A stretch of 27,572 bases of DNA from NCBI GenBank assembly GCA_021153165.1, contig JAGKTZ010000022.1:1-27572 (forward strand). Direction: 5' to 3'. This DNA comes from Prevotellaceae bacterium. Lineage in GTDB: Bacteria > Bacteroidota > Bacteroidia > Bacteroidales > Bacteroidaceae. The position numbers and the translations under genes were made by a program. Below the pieces are notes generated by a model, which was given only the letters and a program-made list of their open reading frames with translations, did no database searches and was not told the origin of the DNA. Below are positions 6,933 to 15,558 of the stretch, in pieces; the stretch's first letter is position 1; each line of letters begins with the position of its first letter.

Positions 6933-8669
6933 TTAGTTTACACCGGCGTTGTTTTGGTCTGATTTTTCCTCCTTCTTAACCAAATTTTCGCAGTAGTAAT
7001 AGTAGAAGTAGTGTCCCAGCCATTCTTCTTTCAGCGTCTTGGCTACCTCTGCAGGAACGCCTCCCTTGATGCCTGCTTTCAGTGAATCTTGCCATTCATT
7101 CGGTGAATATTTGCTTTCATAATAGGCTTGAATGTCTTTCAGGAACGTATAAAGTGTGCTGGTCGCATTGTTGCCCATAGTTTGGTTGTCGGGGTTGAGC
7201 TCGGGGAAAGCCTTGTAGACTTCAGGCTTACTCATACCGCGAATAGCCAAAGCCTCCAGTACATTGTTGGGCAGGAAACCTCCGCGTGATGCTTTCAGGG
7301 CTTGAGCACGCTCTATCAAAGTTGAGAAATCTTTTGAGTAGAGGCATGCTGCGATAGATATAGGTAGTGTCTCGTTGTTGCCTTCAAGCACGCCGATATT
7401 ATATCCCATGAAGACGGGTTGACGGTAGTTTTGCTCAAAGCGCTTTTCGCGAGGCACGAGTTTGAGGATTTGGGCGAATAGTGGATCTTGTTCCACCAAT
7501 GTGCGGTCTGCATTCATCGCTCTGAACTTTTCTACGAATTTTCCTTCGAAGGGCATTTGGTCGATGATGGTGAGGTACTTTTCTGCCAGAGCGGGTTCAT
7601 TGTTGAGTATAGCGCAAATTGCCATACGCTTGAGGTTGTAGGCTGTAGCACCATTCATCACGTTGTGATCCATAGATGTGCGATATGCAGAATTTAACAG
7701 ACCCGAGAAAAGGTTGGCATCTGATTGGAAGACGCCGTACTCTTCGAAACCGTCCTTTTTGTCTAAATTCATTTCGGGGTAAGCATATTCGATATCAAAT
7801 AGACCTTCGAGCATTTGATTGGTATGTATCAAACCGATGGCGTGATAGGCTGCAACCGAGCGTGAGGGTTGTTCGGCTAATTGTGCATCGTCTACCAGAG
7901 CGCCGATTTCATTGATGTCGAAGGTGAATAGGCGGTTTTGCATACGTGCGGTCAGGATTTCGTTGTCGTTGCGCAGTAATGTCGTAGTGGTGAGTGCGCC
8001 GAAAAAGTATAAAGGCAGTATGAAAGGGATAACGTTCCATTTGCTCCATGCTTTTTCGGTTTTCTCTGTTGCATCATTATCTTTCTTTGCGAACTTGCCG
8101 ACCAAAGCCGTAATACCCCACAAGAGGAGACTACCTGCCATCAAAAACAAAGGATAGAGCACGATGGCTGAAGGTTCATTCTTGTAGAACAAACTGTACC
8201 CACGAAATACCATCCAAAGTAGTAGACCCCAGGAAAGGAGAGCACTGATGCCGCGCAGGAATTGAGGCATGCGCAGAGCACGGTCTAAGGCATATGTTGC
8301 GAGGGTTAGGACTGTGGCCATAAACAAACTTCCCGTCAACTTGGTTTTCCATACCAGCATGATGAAGCGACCTATCCAATAGAGTTGGCCGTAGTCCTTG
8401 TTGAGCAGGTATTGCATCGACAGCGGAGAGTCTGATACAAATGCTTCCTGCTGTGCTCTGGTGAAGACGTCGCCATAGATTGCGGTGCAGAAGAGCATGA
8501 TGAGAGCCCAAGTAATAAAATATGGCCACCATGTGATGGACTTTTGCCATTCTTCTCGCAATGTAGAGCGCTGTTCGGCCTGAACCGCTTGGGGCTTCAC
8601 TGCGGTTTTGTTGTGATGTTGGTTGTTTCGTGATTTGTTGGCGTACTGTTTGTTTTTTGCTGTTGCCAT
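6933..8669 (-). CDS. DUF6057-like integral membrane protein
   Basis: The start is taken at ATG 8669 (MATAKNKQYANK, 578 aa); an upstream in-frame ATG (8693) adds an unlikely MCKIYYQI. Residues 1-45 are a basic Gln/Asn/Lys-rich cytoplasmic tail. Five hydrophobic segments follow: WPYFITWALIMLFCTAIYG, a pair around FIMLVWKTKL and SLFMATVLTLATYAL, ISALLSWGLLLWMVF, IVLYPLFLMAGSLLLWG and VIPFILPLYFFGALTTTTLL. The remaining 330 residues are soluble and helical, with a TPR-like look (ALAEKYLTIIDQMPFEGKF). The length and pattern fit the Bacteroidales family I recall as DUF6057, but the name is from memory. It is first in the probable operon with the heme/propeller lipoprotein and pgi, so it may form a membrane complex with the lipoprotein (inference). 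Confidence 0.75.
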   Translation of the reverse strand: MATAKNKQYANKSRNNQHHNKTAVKPQAVQAEQRSTLREEWQKSITWWPYFITWALIMLFCTAIYGDVFTRAQQEAFVSDSPLSMQYLLNKDYGQLYWIGRFIMLVWKTKLTGSLFMATVLTLATYALDRALRMPQFLRGISALLSWGLLLWMVFRGYSLFYKNEPSAIVLYPLFLMAGSLLLWGITALVGKFAKKDNDATEKTEKAWSKWNVIPFILPLYFFGALTTTTLLRNDNEILTARMQNRLFTFDINEIGALVDDAQLAEQPSRSVAAYHAIGLIHTNQMLEGLFDIEYAYPEMNLDKKDGFEEYGVFQSDANLFSGLLNSAYRTSMDHNVMNGATAYNLKRMAICAILNNEPALAEKYLTIIDQMPFEGKFVEKFRAMNADRTLVEQDPLFAQILKLVPREKRFEQNYRQPVFMGYNIGVLEGNNETLPISIAACLYSKDFSTLIERAQALKASRGGFLPNNVLEALAIRGMSKPEVYKAFPELNPDNQTMGNNATSTLYTFLKDIQAYYESKYSPNEWQDSLKAGIKGGVPAEVAKTLKEEWLGHYFYYYYCENLVKKEEKSDQNNAGVN

Positions 8670-8745
8670 AATTTGATAATATATTTTACACAAACTGAAC
8701 GGATGGTTACTTGTATACCACCCGCCCAGTGTCTAAATGTTTGGT

Positions 8746-11694
8746 TTATTTCACAATGACTTTTTGATTGCCGACTACGTACACACCCTTTTCGAGATGA
8801 TCAACGATAGTTTGACCTATACCTGCGTCGACAGTACGTACTAAAGCACCGCTTACGCTGTAGATATGCAAGGTCTGAGCTGTGCTGGTGTTGATGCTGA
8901 TACAACTGTTGCCACCAACGGCGTCGAAGAATTTAGTGTCTTCTACTTCGTTCACGCCTACGGTGATTGGGTCAAAGTTGTACTGTCTGTCCAAGAATTC
9001 AACGCGTTCGTCAATCCAGTTGTGGATATATTCCACGTCGCCGACTATGTCGTAGTGCAGCGAGTTCCATTTTTTCTGTTCACGCAGGTCTGCTCCACTT
9101 TCTACGAACAGGTCGCAATATGCGGTGAAGCGGTCTTTCAGATTCTGGGGTTCGAAATGTGTTGGGCGCAGTTCTGCATATCTCGTCGCCAATCTTTCTG
9201 CCCAGCCTGTGTTCTTGATATTTTGCAGACGGTGGAAGATCGTGTGTGTACCGTGCTCGTATTGCCACAAGAAGTTGGTGAAATCTTGTCTTGAGTGAGT
9301 AAGGTAGTTTGAACCGTCCCATCTGCGTCCCCATGTGCCGTCGAGGTCCCATGGTGCAAAACCGATGCGGCTGGAATACTTGTCGCCCAATTTGTCGTAG
9401 CAATAGAAGAAGATATTCTTGCCGTGGTTGTCGGTCGCCAGCATGAGTTCGATGAACAGATAATAGTCGTCGAGTGTCGGTGCATCCAGGTATTTGTCAA
9501 AATCCTTGATGAATGTGTTGTCACTCGAAGTCGCAACGAAATTGATGCAGTTCCAAAGTGGTCCCCAGTCAATCTTTTCAGTTTCGTAGTCCGGATATTT
9601 CACTTCGTAGTTCGCCCAACTTTCAGAATAACTATTATTGCTGTAACTTTTTGGGGTCGTGCCCGAGAAATATTGACTATCTGATTCGTGTCCCATAAAG
9701 ACCTCGTAGCCCCACTGTGCCGATTTGTACAGCACACCATGGATTTCGGCCGCCGTAGTATTGGTTTGCTCCACATATTTCTTCAGCTTCAGCTGCTTGC
9801 GGTCCATCTTTTCTGTCATACAGTACAGGCCGTGGTAAGTGCCATTCAGGAATACTTCGACAAACTCTCCACGTGTGCCCTGGCGAGCTTTCTTTTCCCA
9901 ACCTTCGCGGCGATGATAGGGATGTGTGGCAAAGTCGTTCCACAAGTCGGTGCTGACGCGGTTGCGCATGCAAGCCTTGTCGATAGCCATAGCGTCGAGG
10001 ATCCAATTGTTGTCGTCGCGCAAGCCAAAGAACTCGCGGTCTACGGATTCACCCTTCTCGTCGCGTAGCTTGATGGCGTAACTCTTCTTGTCGTAGTTCT
10101 GAGCTGTAGCGCCACGATACTTATAGGCTGCGATATAGGTCGAATCATATCCTGCCGTGTTGGGGTCTGTCACACGGATGGTGCCGGAATTGTAATAAGA
10201 GCCGTTGCAGGAATTGTAAGTCACCTCGACAATAGGCATATAGGTGAAGCGTAGGGGTGACGAGGCTACGCGTTGTCCATCGGCATCCTTGATAGTGATT
10301 TCGTAGTCCTTGGTGCAGTCGATATCGCCCAGATCTATTTCGCCGTCTTCGTTGGCTGCCGTGTCGTCTATGTAGACAATGTAGCCTTTGTCCTTTTGGT
10401 GGCAACTGGCAGTCAGTGTGCCAAGAAAACTATTTTCACCGCGTGCCGACGAGGGTAGGGTGCAGTAGTACACCTTCTCCTTTTTGTCGTAGACCAGGTC
10501 TTTGTTGTTGATGCGCAGGGTGTCTACGTAGTTCGACACAATACCTTCGCTCACCGCACCGCCGCCAAAGAGACCCTGTGCTTTCAGATTGTCGATGTGG
10601 CGCTGGTCTGATGAGTAGAATCTGAACGTAGAACCATTGTCGCAGTTGTACAAGCCAATCACACCGCCGCTGACGTTGTAGTCGTTCCAGTATAGGTATT
10701 GGCTTTGGTTGTAACCTTCAGCTGTAGTGGGCAGATTGTCCAATTTGAATAGGGCATATCCGGGATAGGAGTAGTCTGCATAAAATTCGATGTCCCATAT
10801 ATTCTTGCCCGAAGCAGAACCTGTGGTGGTGATCAATGGGCTTTTGCCTTCGCCGAATGCCAGGAAACTGGTGGATACGTATTGACCGCCTTCTGTGTAT
10901 ACCTTGATGCCATCACCATCTTTCATGAAGTAGAAGCGTGTGCCGCTATTGATGTCTTGGTACAGGTTGTTGGCATAGACGTAGACCCACTTGTTGGAGC
11001 GTACGTTTTGGATTTGATAGTACACAGGGTTGGCTGTGTTTGTAGTCAGAACGATAGGATTGCCCACACCCACAGTCTCCCAATACTTGCCGTCGGCTGT
11101 CATGCCATAGTTGTCCGATGTCTCGGGCTTGTCTGGTGTCACAGTACCTCCACCGCCGCCACTCGTGCCAGTGATGCTCATGCCGTATTGGTCGTACACC
11201 ATGAAACACTCGTTGGACGAGCCTGATACGCTGTAAGTGCCCACCAATCCAGTGCCGTCCAGACGCAGGTTGAAACCTTGCGATGGTGCTTCTACGCTGG
11301 TGATGATGACTGTGCCATCTGTGTTCTCAGAAAATTTCCAAAGCCCATTGTTGCCACTGGTTGTTGCTGACAGTTGCAAGCCTTTAGCCTGATATTGTCC
11401 GCTGGAGTTTTGCACACGACCCTCTTTGTAGATGATATATTCGCGTGTCACAGCGTTTTGGATAGTATAACCATTCTCATCGCCGACAATGGTCCAATAA
11501 CTATCGTCACTCAAACTGCTATTGCTGGTGTGATAGATATAGGCCGCCTGACCATGATAGGCCCCTACGACCATATTGCCTGAGGATTGAGCTTTGCAGA
11601 CAAAGTAGTATTTTGAACCGCTTTTGATGTTTATTTCGGCTTGAATTTGGCACGCAAAAACAAGGCCGATGAGCAAGAGTAGATATTTTTTCAT
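8746..11694 (-). CDS. Secreted CotH-kinase family protein with trefoil-like N-terminus
   Basis: 982 aa. The signal peptide MKKYLLLLIGLVFACQIQA is followed by two beta-rich, ricin-like modules (about 20-170 and 215-365), joined by a Gly/Thr-rich linker (TSGGGGGTVTPDKPE). A strand-rich domain follows, then a CotH kinase domain (about 480-860) with YKYRGATAQNYDKKSYAIKL, NNWILDAMAIDKACMRNRV, TDNHGKNIFFYCYD and APWDLDGTWGRRW, which carry the expected Lys, Asn and Asp residues. The last 70 residues (LHIYSVSGALVR ... LEKGVYVVGNQKVIVK) look like a type IX secretion sorting domain. CotH proteins phosphorylate spore-coat proteins in Bacillus; the role of secreted Bacteroidetes members is unknown. It is transcribed alone from a strong promoter at 11717-11747. 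Confidence 0.9.
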   Translation of the reverse strand: MKKYLLLLIGLVFACQIQAEINIKSGSKYYFVCKAQSSGNMVVGAYHGQAAYIYHTSNSSLSDDSYWTIVGDENGYTIQNAVTREYIIYKEGRVQNSSGQYQAKGLQLSATTSGNNGLWKFSENTDGTVIITSVEAPSQGFNLRLDGTGLVGTYSVSGSSNECFMVYDQYGMSITGTSGGGGGTVTPDKPETSDNYGMTADGKYWETVGVGNPIVLTTNTANPVYYQIQNVRSNKWVYVYANNLYQDINSGTRFYFMKDGDGIKVYTEGGQYVSTSFLAFGEGKSPLITTTGSASGKNIWDIEFYADYSYPGYALFKLDNLPTTAEGYNQSQYLYWNDYNVSGGVIGLYNCDNGSTFRFYSSDQRHIDNLKAQGLFGGGAVSEGIVSNYVDTLRINNKDLVYDKKEKVYYCTLPSSARGENSFLGTLTASCHQKDKGYIVYIDDTAANEDGEIDLGDIDCTKDYEITIKDADGQRVASSPLRFTYMPIVEVTYNSCNGSYYNSGTIRVTDPNTAGYDSTYIAAYKYRGATAQNYDKKSYAIKLRDEKGESVDREFFGLRDDNNWILDAMAIDKACMRNRVSTDLWNDFATHPYHRREGWEKKARQGTRGEFVEVFLNGTYHGLYCMTEKMDRKQLKLKKYVEQTNTTAAEIHGVLYKSAQWGYEVFMGHESDSQYFSGTTPKSYSNNSYSESWANYEVKYPDYETEKIDWGPLWNCINFVATSSDNTFIKDFDKYLDAPTLDDYYLFIELMLATDNHGKNIFFYCYDKLGDKYSSRIGFAPWDLDGTWGRRWDGSNYLTHSRQDFTNFLWQYEHGTHTIFHRLQNIKNTGWAERLATRYAELRPTHFEPQNLKDRFTAYCDLFVESGADLREQKKWNSLHYDIVGDVEYIHNWIDERVEFLDRQYNFDPITVGVNEVEDTKFFDAVGGNSCISINTSTAQTLHIYSVSGALVRTVDAGIGQTIVDHLEKGVYVVGNQKVIVK

Positions 11695-11716
11695 GCTGTG
11701 TTATAATTTTGTGCGC

Positions 11717-11747
11717 CAAAATTACAGAATTTTCATTGTTTTACAAA
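11717..11747 (-). promoter_or_regulatory. Promoter of the CotH-kinase gene
   Basis: On the minus strand TTTG (plus 11744-11747) and TAATTTTG (plus 11717-11724) are separated by exactly 19 bases, matching the Bacteroidetes primary-sigma consensus. The box lies about 22 bases before the CotH start codon, which implies a short leader. Confidence 0.8.
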
Positions 11748-11947
11748 GTAAAAAGATGGTAAATCAGTAAAAAAAAGCCATTTTCTGCATTTTTGCTTAT
11801 ATCAACGAGAGGAGGTGCATTCGGTGCGCAAAATATTTGCTATTGAAGTTTGATAATGATTTGCAAGCCTTTTTTTAACACTTTTCTTTTAAATCGTCCA
11901 TCTTTTATTTAAGTTTATTTATGAAAGTTTAACTGTTGTAAAAGGGG
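11748..11947. other. A/T-rich intergenic DNA upstream of CotH gene
   Basis: No gene or clear RNA signal. Runs of A and T are frequent. It separates the CotH promoter from the periodic repeat array. Confidence 0.3.
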
Positions 11948-12020
11948 TGTTTGCCTAAAAAGTAAAAAGCCTTGTTGTTTTTTTTTAAAAAGGTTTGATG
12001 GCGTTTGAAAAAGGTTAGAC
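11948..12020. repeat. 21-bp-period array, locus 3 (degenerate)
   Basis: Short GC-bearing blocks beginning near 11948 (GTTTGCC), 11969 (GCCTTGTTG), 11991 (GGTTTGATGGCG) and 12012 (GGTTAGAC) are spaced 21-22 bp apart and separated by A and T runs. The spacing and order relative to the adjacent promoter-hairpin match locus 21698-21791, although the block sequences have diverged. Confidence 0.5.
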
Positions 12021-12070
12021 TTATTTTCTTCTTTACGTTGCAGATTTTTAAGCGATTTTCGGATAAAAAT

Positions 12071-12105
12071 ATAGGGAAATGCTCTGCAGTAGAGCATCTC
12101 CCTAT
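12071..12105 (-). ncRNA. Predicted short hairpin RNA or promoter-proximal terminator (copy at 12.1 kb)
   Basis: A 15-bp stem with one mismatch (12071-12085 with 12091-12105) and a GCAGT loop begins a few bases after the predicted start of the minus-strand promoter at 12115-12146. It is followed on that strand by ATTTTTATCC. The transcript would be a roughly 45-base RNA that is almost entirely hairpin. It could equally act as a terminator that blocks read-through toward the CotH gene. The same arrangement occurs at 21820-21894. Confidence 0.5.
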
Positions 12106-12114
12106 ATGATATAG

Positions 12115-12146
12115 CAAAGATACATTATTTTTTTATAAAAAGCAAA
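12115..12146 (-). promoter_or_regulatory. Strong minus-strand promoter driving the hairpin element
   Basis: TTTG (plus 12143-12146) and TATCTTTG (plus 12115-12122) are separated by 20 bases. The upstream sequence TGTTAAAA...CAAATTTG resembles that of the second copy (TGTTAAAACGAATTTG). Confidence 0.65.
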
Positions 12147-12328
12147 TTTGAGTTTGTGTTTTTTAACAAATTGCTCATTGGACTTAATTGAACTGAAGTT
12201 GTCAAAATAGATACTAAAACTTGTGTGGGGCTAATTGGTTTTTAATAATTCGGTGCCTCGAGTAAGTACCTTGTGGTAGTGAAAAGCCTTTTGCAAAGTT
12301 CTAAAAAAATAAAAACTTCTTGATTTTC

Positions 12329-12359
12329 TTTGCCTTTTTCCTCGGTTAAAGTAAATTTG
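12329..12359 (+). promoter_or_regulatory. Promoter of coaX
   Basis: TTTG at 12329-12332 and TAAATTTG at 12352-12359 have a 19-base spacer, a full consensus match. The coaX ATG follows 36 bases later. Confidence 0.8.
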
Positions 12360-12395
12360 CACCCAATAACACAGACTTAAAACTAACTTCTGACT

Positions 12396-13139
12396 ATGAA
12401 CCTAATCATAGATATCGGCAATACTCGCTCGAAAATAGTGCTCTTTTGTGACGGCGAGCCACAAGAGGCTGTGGCCGTTGCGTCTGGTTTGTGCGATGTC
12501 GTGCAGCAGATGTGTGCCAAGTATCCAGTCGAAGTAATCGCTTGGAGTGCTGTGGGCAGAATACCCGATGGTTTTGAGCAGATGCTCTCTGCGATGGATT
12601 GTCCGGTAGTCCGTTTGGAGTGGAATACCCCCATCTCGTTCAACCACAAATACCAAACCCCAGAAGGCATGGGAGCCGATCGTGTGGCGGCGGATATTGC
12701 AGCAGTGGCGTACTCGCCTGGTTGCAACGTCTTGGTGATAGACGCTGGCACGTGCATCACCTACGACTTGCTTTGGGCTGATGGCCCCTATATTGGCGGC
12801 AATATCGCGCCGGGTATGCAGATGCGCCTGCAGGCTATGCACGATCATACAGCCGCCTTGCCTTTGATTTCGGCTCAGGGACCTCTGCCAGACTATGGTC
12901 ATGATACGGACACCGCGATGAGATGTGGTGTGGTGTGGGGTATGCGCGGAGAAATTGCTGCGGAAGTAGAGCGTTACAATAGCCTCATACCGAACCTAAA
13001 AGTGTGGATTACCGGAGGCGATGAACTCAACTTGGCAGAATATGTCAAAGGCGAGGTAAATGTAGACAAATACCTCGTGGCACGAGGACTGAATTTGGTC
13101 TGCGAGGAGTATTTGCAGAGGATAAAAATTGTACAATAA
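12396..13139 (+). CDS. coaX: Type III pantothenate kinase
   Basis: A 247-aa cytosolic kinase that phosphorylates pantothenate, the first step of coenzyme A synthesis. It uses a monovalent cation and is insensitive to CoA feedback in characterised members. The ASKHA-fold motifs are all present: phosphate-binding MNLIIDIGNTRSK with Asp6, GADRVAADIAA at 93, VIDAGTCITYDLL with Asp116, and GGNIAPGMQMRLQAM. Length is normal for the family (about 245-260). The ATG at 12396 follows a consensus promoter closely. The next gene, an outer-membrane protein, starts 82 bp downstream with no terminator between, so coaX probably leads an operon extending through lptC. Confidence 0.96.
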   Translation: MNLIIDIGNTRSKIVLFCDGEPQEAVAVASGLCDVVQQMCAKYPVEVIAWSAVGRIPDGFEQMLSAMDCPVVRLEWNTPISFNHKYQTPEGMGADRVAADIAAVAYSPGCNVLVIDAGTCITYDLLWADGPYIGGNIAPGMQMRLQAMHDHTAALPLISAQGPLPDYGHDTDTAMRCGVVWGMRGEIAAEVERYNSLIPNLKVWITGGDELNLAEYVKGEVNVDKYLVARGLNLVCEEYLQRIKIVQ

Positions 13140-13221
13140 TAGATCTAAACTGAAATATTGAATGCCGCTTGATGACGAACGTGATGTCGTGACCAGGAGG
13201 CATAGTTAAATATAAGAATAC

Positions 13222-14535
13222 ATGAATATTAAAAAGTACGTCTTACTCATTTTGCTCGGTGTGATTTTTTCATCGAGTGTTGTTGCGCAGCATACAGGTA
13301 GCAACTCGCCCTACTCGCGATATGGTTTCGGCTTATTGACCGACCGTGCACAGAGTTTCAACAAGGGTATGAGTGGACTTTCATACGGTATGCAGAGCGG
13401 AAAAGAGTTGAATATGAAAAACCCTGCTACATACGCTTCGATTGATTCTTTGGCATTCCTTTTTGATTTAGGTCTGTCTTTGCAGAATGCCAATATTAGT
13501 CAAGATGGTAAGCGTGTGAATGCTCGCAATGCCGCTATTGATTATTTGTCAATGGGTTTTCGTATTGCACCTGGTTTGGGGATGTCTTTAGGCCTTATGC
13601 CCTATTCTACGATTGGGTATAACGTGACGCAAGATGGTAGATTTGATCCAGGAAGCGGTGAAGTGACAAAAACAGATGCCTATAGTGGCGAGGGCGGTTT
13701 GCACGAAGTTTATGTGGGCTTGGCATGGAAACCCTTTAAACCAATATCAATCGGTGCAAATGTTGGTTATTTGTGGGGAGATATGACCCACACGGTACTT
13801 ACCTCTTTCAGCAATACTGCGATCAAGTCGCGCCGCCTGATGTACAACACCGACTTGCGCACCTACAAGGTGGACTTCGGTTTACAATACACTCAGCCTA
13901 TCGGTAAGAAGAACTCATTTACCCTCGGTCTTGTCTATGGACTTGGACATAAGATAGGTTCTTCAGCTTATTACTACGACCAAACCATTGAGTCGGGTTC
14001 GATTACAGGATCGGATACATTGCGCGCGGCGAAGGCTTATGAATTGCCACATACCTTTGGCGCAGGTCTTTCGTGGAATTACAATAATTCGCTCAGAATA
14101 GGTGCTGACTACACTCTGCAAAAGTGGGGTGGTGTGAAATCTCCTGCAATTTCTACAGATGCTTCAGGTAATAAAATTTATACTTCTACAGTTGGAGCAT
14201 ACACCGATATGCAGCGCATTACAGTAGGTGCTGAGTATGTGCCCAATCGTAGCGGTGTAAATTGGAGTGACCATCTGCGCTACAGAGCAGGTTTCTCATA
14301 CGGCACACCTTATGCCAAAATAAATGGTCAGGATGGACCTCGCAGTTATCAGGCTTCATTAGGCGTAGCATTCCCTATTATGAATAGATACAACAACCGC
14401 TCGTTGGTCGACGTTGCGGTGCAATATGAGCGTATCCAACCCAGTATGAAAGGCATGATTGTTGAGAATTACATACGACTTTGCGTGGGTATATCTTTCA
14501 ACGAACGCTGGTTTATGAAGTGGAAAGTTGATTAA
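13222..14535 (+). CDS. Outer-membrane beta-barrel protein, OmpP1/porin-like, function unknown
   Basis: 437 aa. A cleavable signal peptide (MNIKKYVLLILLGVIFSSSVVAQ) is followed by NSPYSRYGFGLLTDRAQSFNKGM, a start typical of Bacteroidetes barrels related to the FadL/PorV type. Alternating-hydrophobicity strands follow throughout (LGMSLGLMPYSTIGYNV, ISIGANVGYLWGD, FTLGLVYGLGHKIG, RIGADYTLQKWG, LRYRAGFSYGTPYAKI, SLVDVAVQYERIQ, IRLCVGISFNERWFMKWK). It is probably an outer-membrane channel, but the substrate cannot be inferred. An in-frame stop just upstream fixes the ATG at 13222; AGGAGG at 13195-13200 is too far away to be a normal ribosome site. It lies between coaX and lptC, in a cluster devoted to envelope assembly. 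Confidence 0.8.
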   Translation: MNIKKYVLLILLGVIFSSSVVAQHTGSNSPYSRYGFGLLTDRAQSFNKGMSGLSYGMQSGKELNMKNPATYASIDSLAFLFDLGLSLQNANISQDGKRVNARNAAIDYLSMGFRIAPGLGMSLGLMPYSTIGYNVTQDGRFDPGSGEVTKTDAYSGEGGLHEVYVGLAWKPFKPISIGANVGYLWGDMTHTVLTSFSNTAIKSRRLMYNTDLRTYKVDFGLQYTQPIGKKNSFTLGLVYGLGHKIGSSAYYYDQTIESGSITGSDTLRAAKAYELPHTFGAGLSWNYNNSLRIGADYTLQKWGGVKSPAISTDASGNKIYTSTVGAYTDMQRITVGAEYVPNRSGVNWSDHLRYRAGFSYGTPYAKINGQDGPRSYQASLGVAFPIMNRYNNRSLVDVAVQYERIQPSMKGMIVENYIRLCVGISFNERWFMKWKVD

Positions 14536-14581
14536 CAGAGATAGGCAAATCTTAAAAAACAATAGACTTCAATGAAACTAT

Positions 14582-14612
14582 GGTGAAGTGGGGGTGAAGT
14601 AGGTATCACTTC
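14582..14612 (+). repeat. Tandem GGTGAAGT with inverted ACTTCC before lptC
   Basis: GGTGAAGT occurs twice, 11 bp apart, and is followed by the inverted partner CACTTCC, about 25 bases before the lptC start. It may be an operator or a small hairpin in the leader, or chance. I see no consensus promoter beside it. Confidence 0.3.
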
Positions 14613-14636
14613 CTTTCTCCTTATAATATATATAGT

Positions 14637-15320
14637 GTGAATATTCGTACGGCTCTTTTCTCTCTCATTGTGTTAGCGATCTTGGCGCTTTCGTCTTGTG
14701 GAAACGATGCGCCGCCGATGGCTCCCGCTGTCAATACCAAAGACTCGATAGCTATGATGGTGGACTACGGAGTCGCTACGCTGATGTCAGACTCGGGGTA
14801 TGTTAAATACAAACTCGTGGCAGAAGAATGGCATTTCTTCAATCGTAACAATAAATCATTGTGGGTTTTCCCAAAGGGTGTATTCTTGGAACGTTACGAT
14901 AGGAAATTTAATGTAGATATGCACGTCACTGCAGACACAGCCTACTTTCGCGATCAAAATCTCTTGGAACTACGAGGGCGTGTTTACTTGCAAGACTTAG
15001 AAAAGCAAGTGACGTTTACATCCGAAGAACTCTTCTATGATACACAAAAACACCTCTTCTATTCAAGGATGTACCACCATTTTAGGACGCCCGATCGAGA
15101 TCTAAAAGGAGATTGGTTTGAATCTGACGATCAGTTCAAAAAATATCATGTCAAGCAATCTCGTGGCTTCGTTCCCGTGCCAGGAAATGGAGAACAGAAA
15201 GCGATTGAAACAAGTGAGACACCCAGCGAGAATGAATCGAAACGTTTAGAGGCTGTTCCTACGGCGCGAAAAACAAATGAAGTGCCTTTGACAGCACCAG
15301 ATACGACCAGAGTGAATTAA
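14637..15320 (+). CDS. lptC: LPS export periplasmic lipoprotein LptC
   Basis: 227 aa, starting at GTG 14637 (MNIRTALFSLIVLAILALSSC); no ATG lies upstream before the in-frame stop at 14595. Cys21 in LALSSCGND forms a lipobox, as in Bacteroidetes LptC, whereas the E. coli protein is anchored by a transmembrane helix. The OstA/LptC beta-jellyroll is seen in YKLVAEEWHFF, TADTAYFRDQNLLELRGRVY, TFTSEELFYDTQKHLFYS and DLKGDWFESDDQFKKYHV. LptC relays LPS from the LptBFG transporter to LptA. The C-terminal 45 residues are polar, Glu/Thr-rich and probably disordered. It lies about 100 bp after the barrel gene and 240 bp before the SurA/PpiD-like gene, an arrangement I associate with Bacteroidales genomes. 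Confidence 0.88.
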   Translation: MNIRTALFSLIVLAILALSSCGNDAPPMAPAVNTKDSIAMMVDYGVATLMSDSGYVKYKLVAEEWHFFNRNNKSLWVFPKGVFLERYDRKFNVDMHVTADTAYFRDQNLLELRGRVYLQDLEKQVTFTSEELFYDTQKHLFYSRMYHHFRTPDRDLKGDWFESDDQFKKYHVKQSRGFVPVPGNGEQKAIETSETPSENESKRLEAVPTARKTNEVPLTAPDTTRVN

Positions 15321-15502
15321 TTCGTTGATAAAAATTTTACTTTCGTCGTGTAAACCTTTGTTGGGACTGATGGAGTTGTGAAAACATCTGATTGAGTACG
15401 AACGATGGTATATTATATGGAAGAAAATGCGCTTCGCAGTTCAACAAAAGTAGAAAAAATGCATTTTTTTTATTAAAAGCGTGTATTAATCTACTTTTTT
15501 TG

Positions 15503-15510
15503 TATTTTTG
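15503..15510 (+). promoter_or_regulatory. -7 box upstream of SurA/PpiD-like gene
   Basis: TATTTTTGC lies about 50 bases before the ATG within a T-rich stretch. No TTTG sits 19-21 bases upstream, so only the -7 half is supported. The 238-bp gap after lptC is consistent with a separate promoter. Confidence 0.5.
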
Positions 15511-15558
15511 CACGTTGAATTCCCAAAAAAGAAAATAATAATAAAAAAATAAATAATA

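Noticed and set aside
11915..12117. Two overlapping minus-strand ORFs of about 60 codons
   Set aside because: They arise from the low-complexity periodic array and hairpin. They have no start context and no recognisable family.
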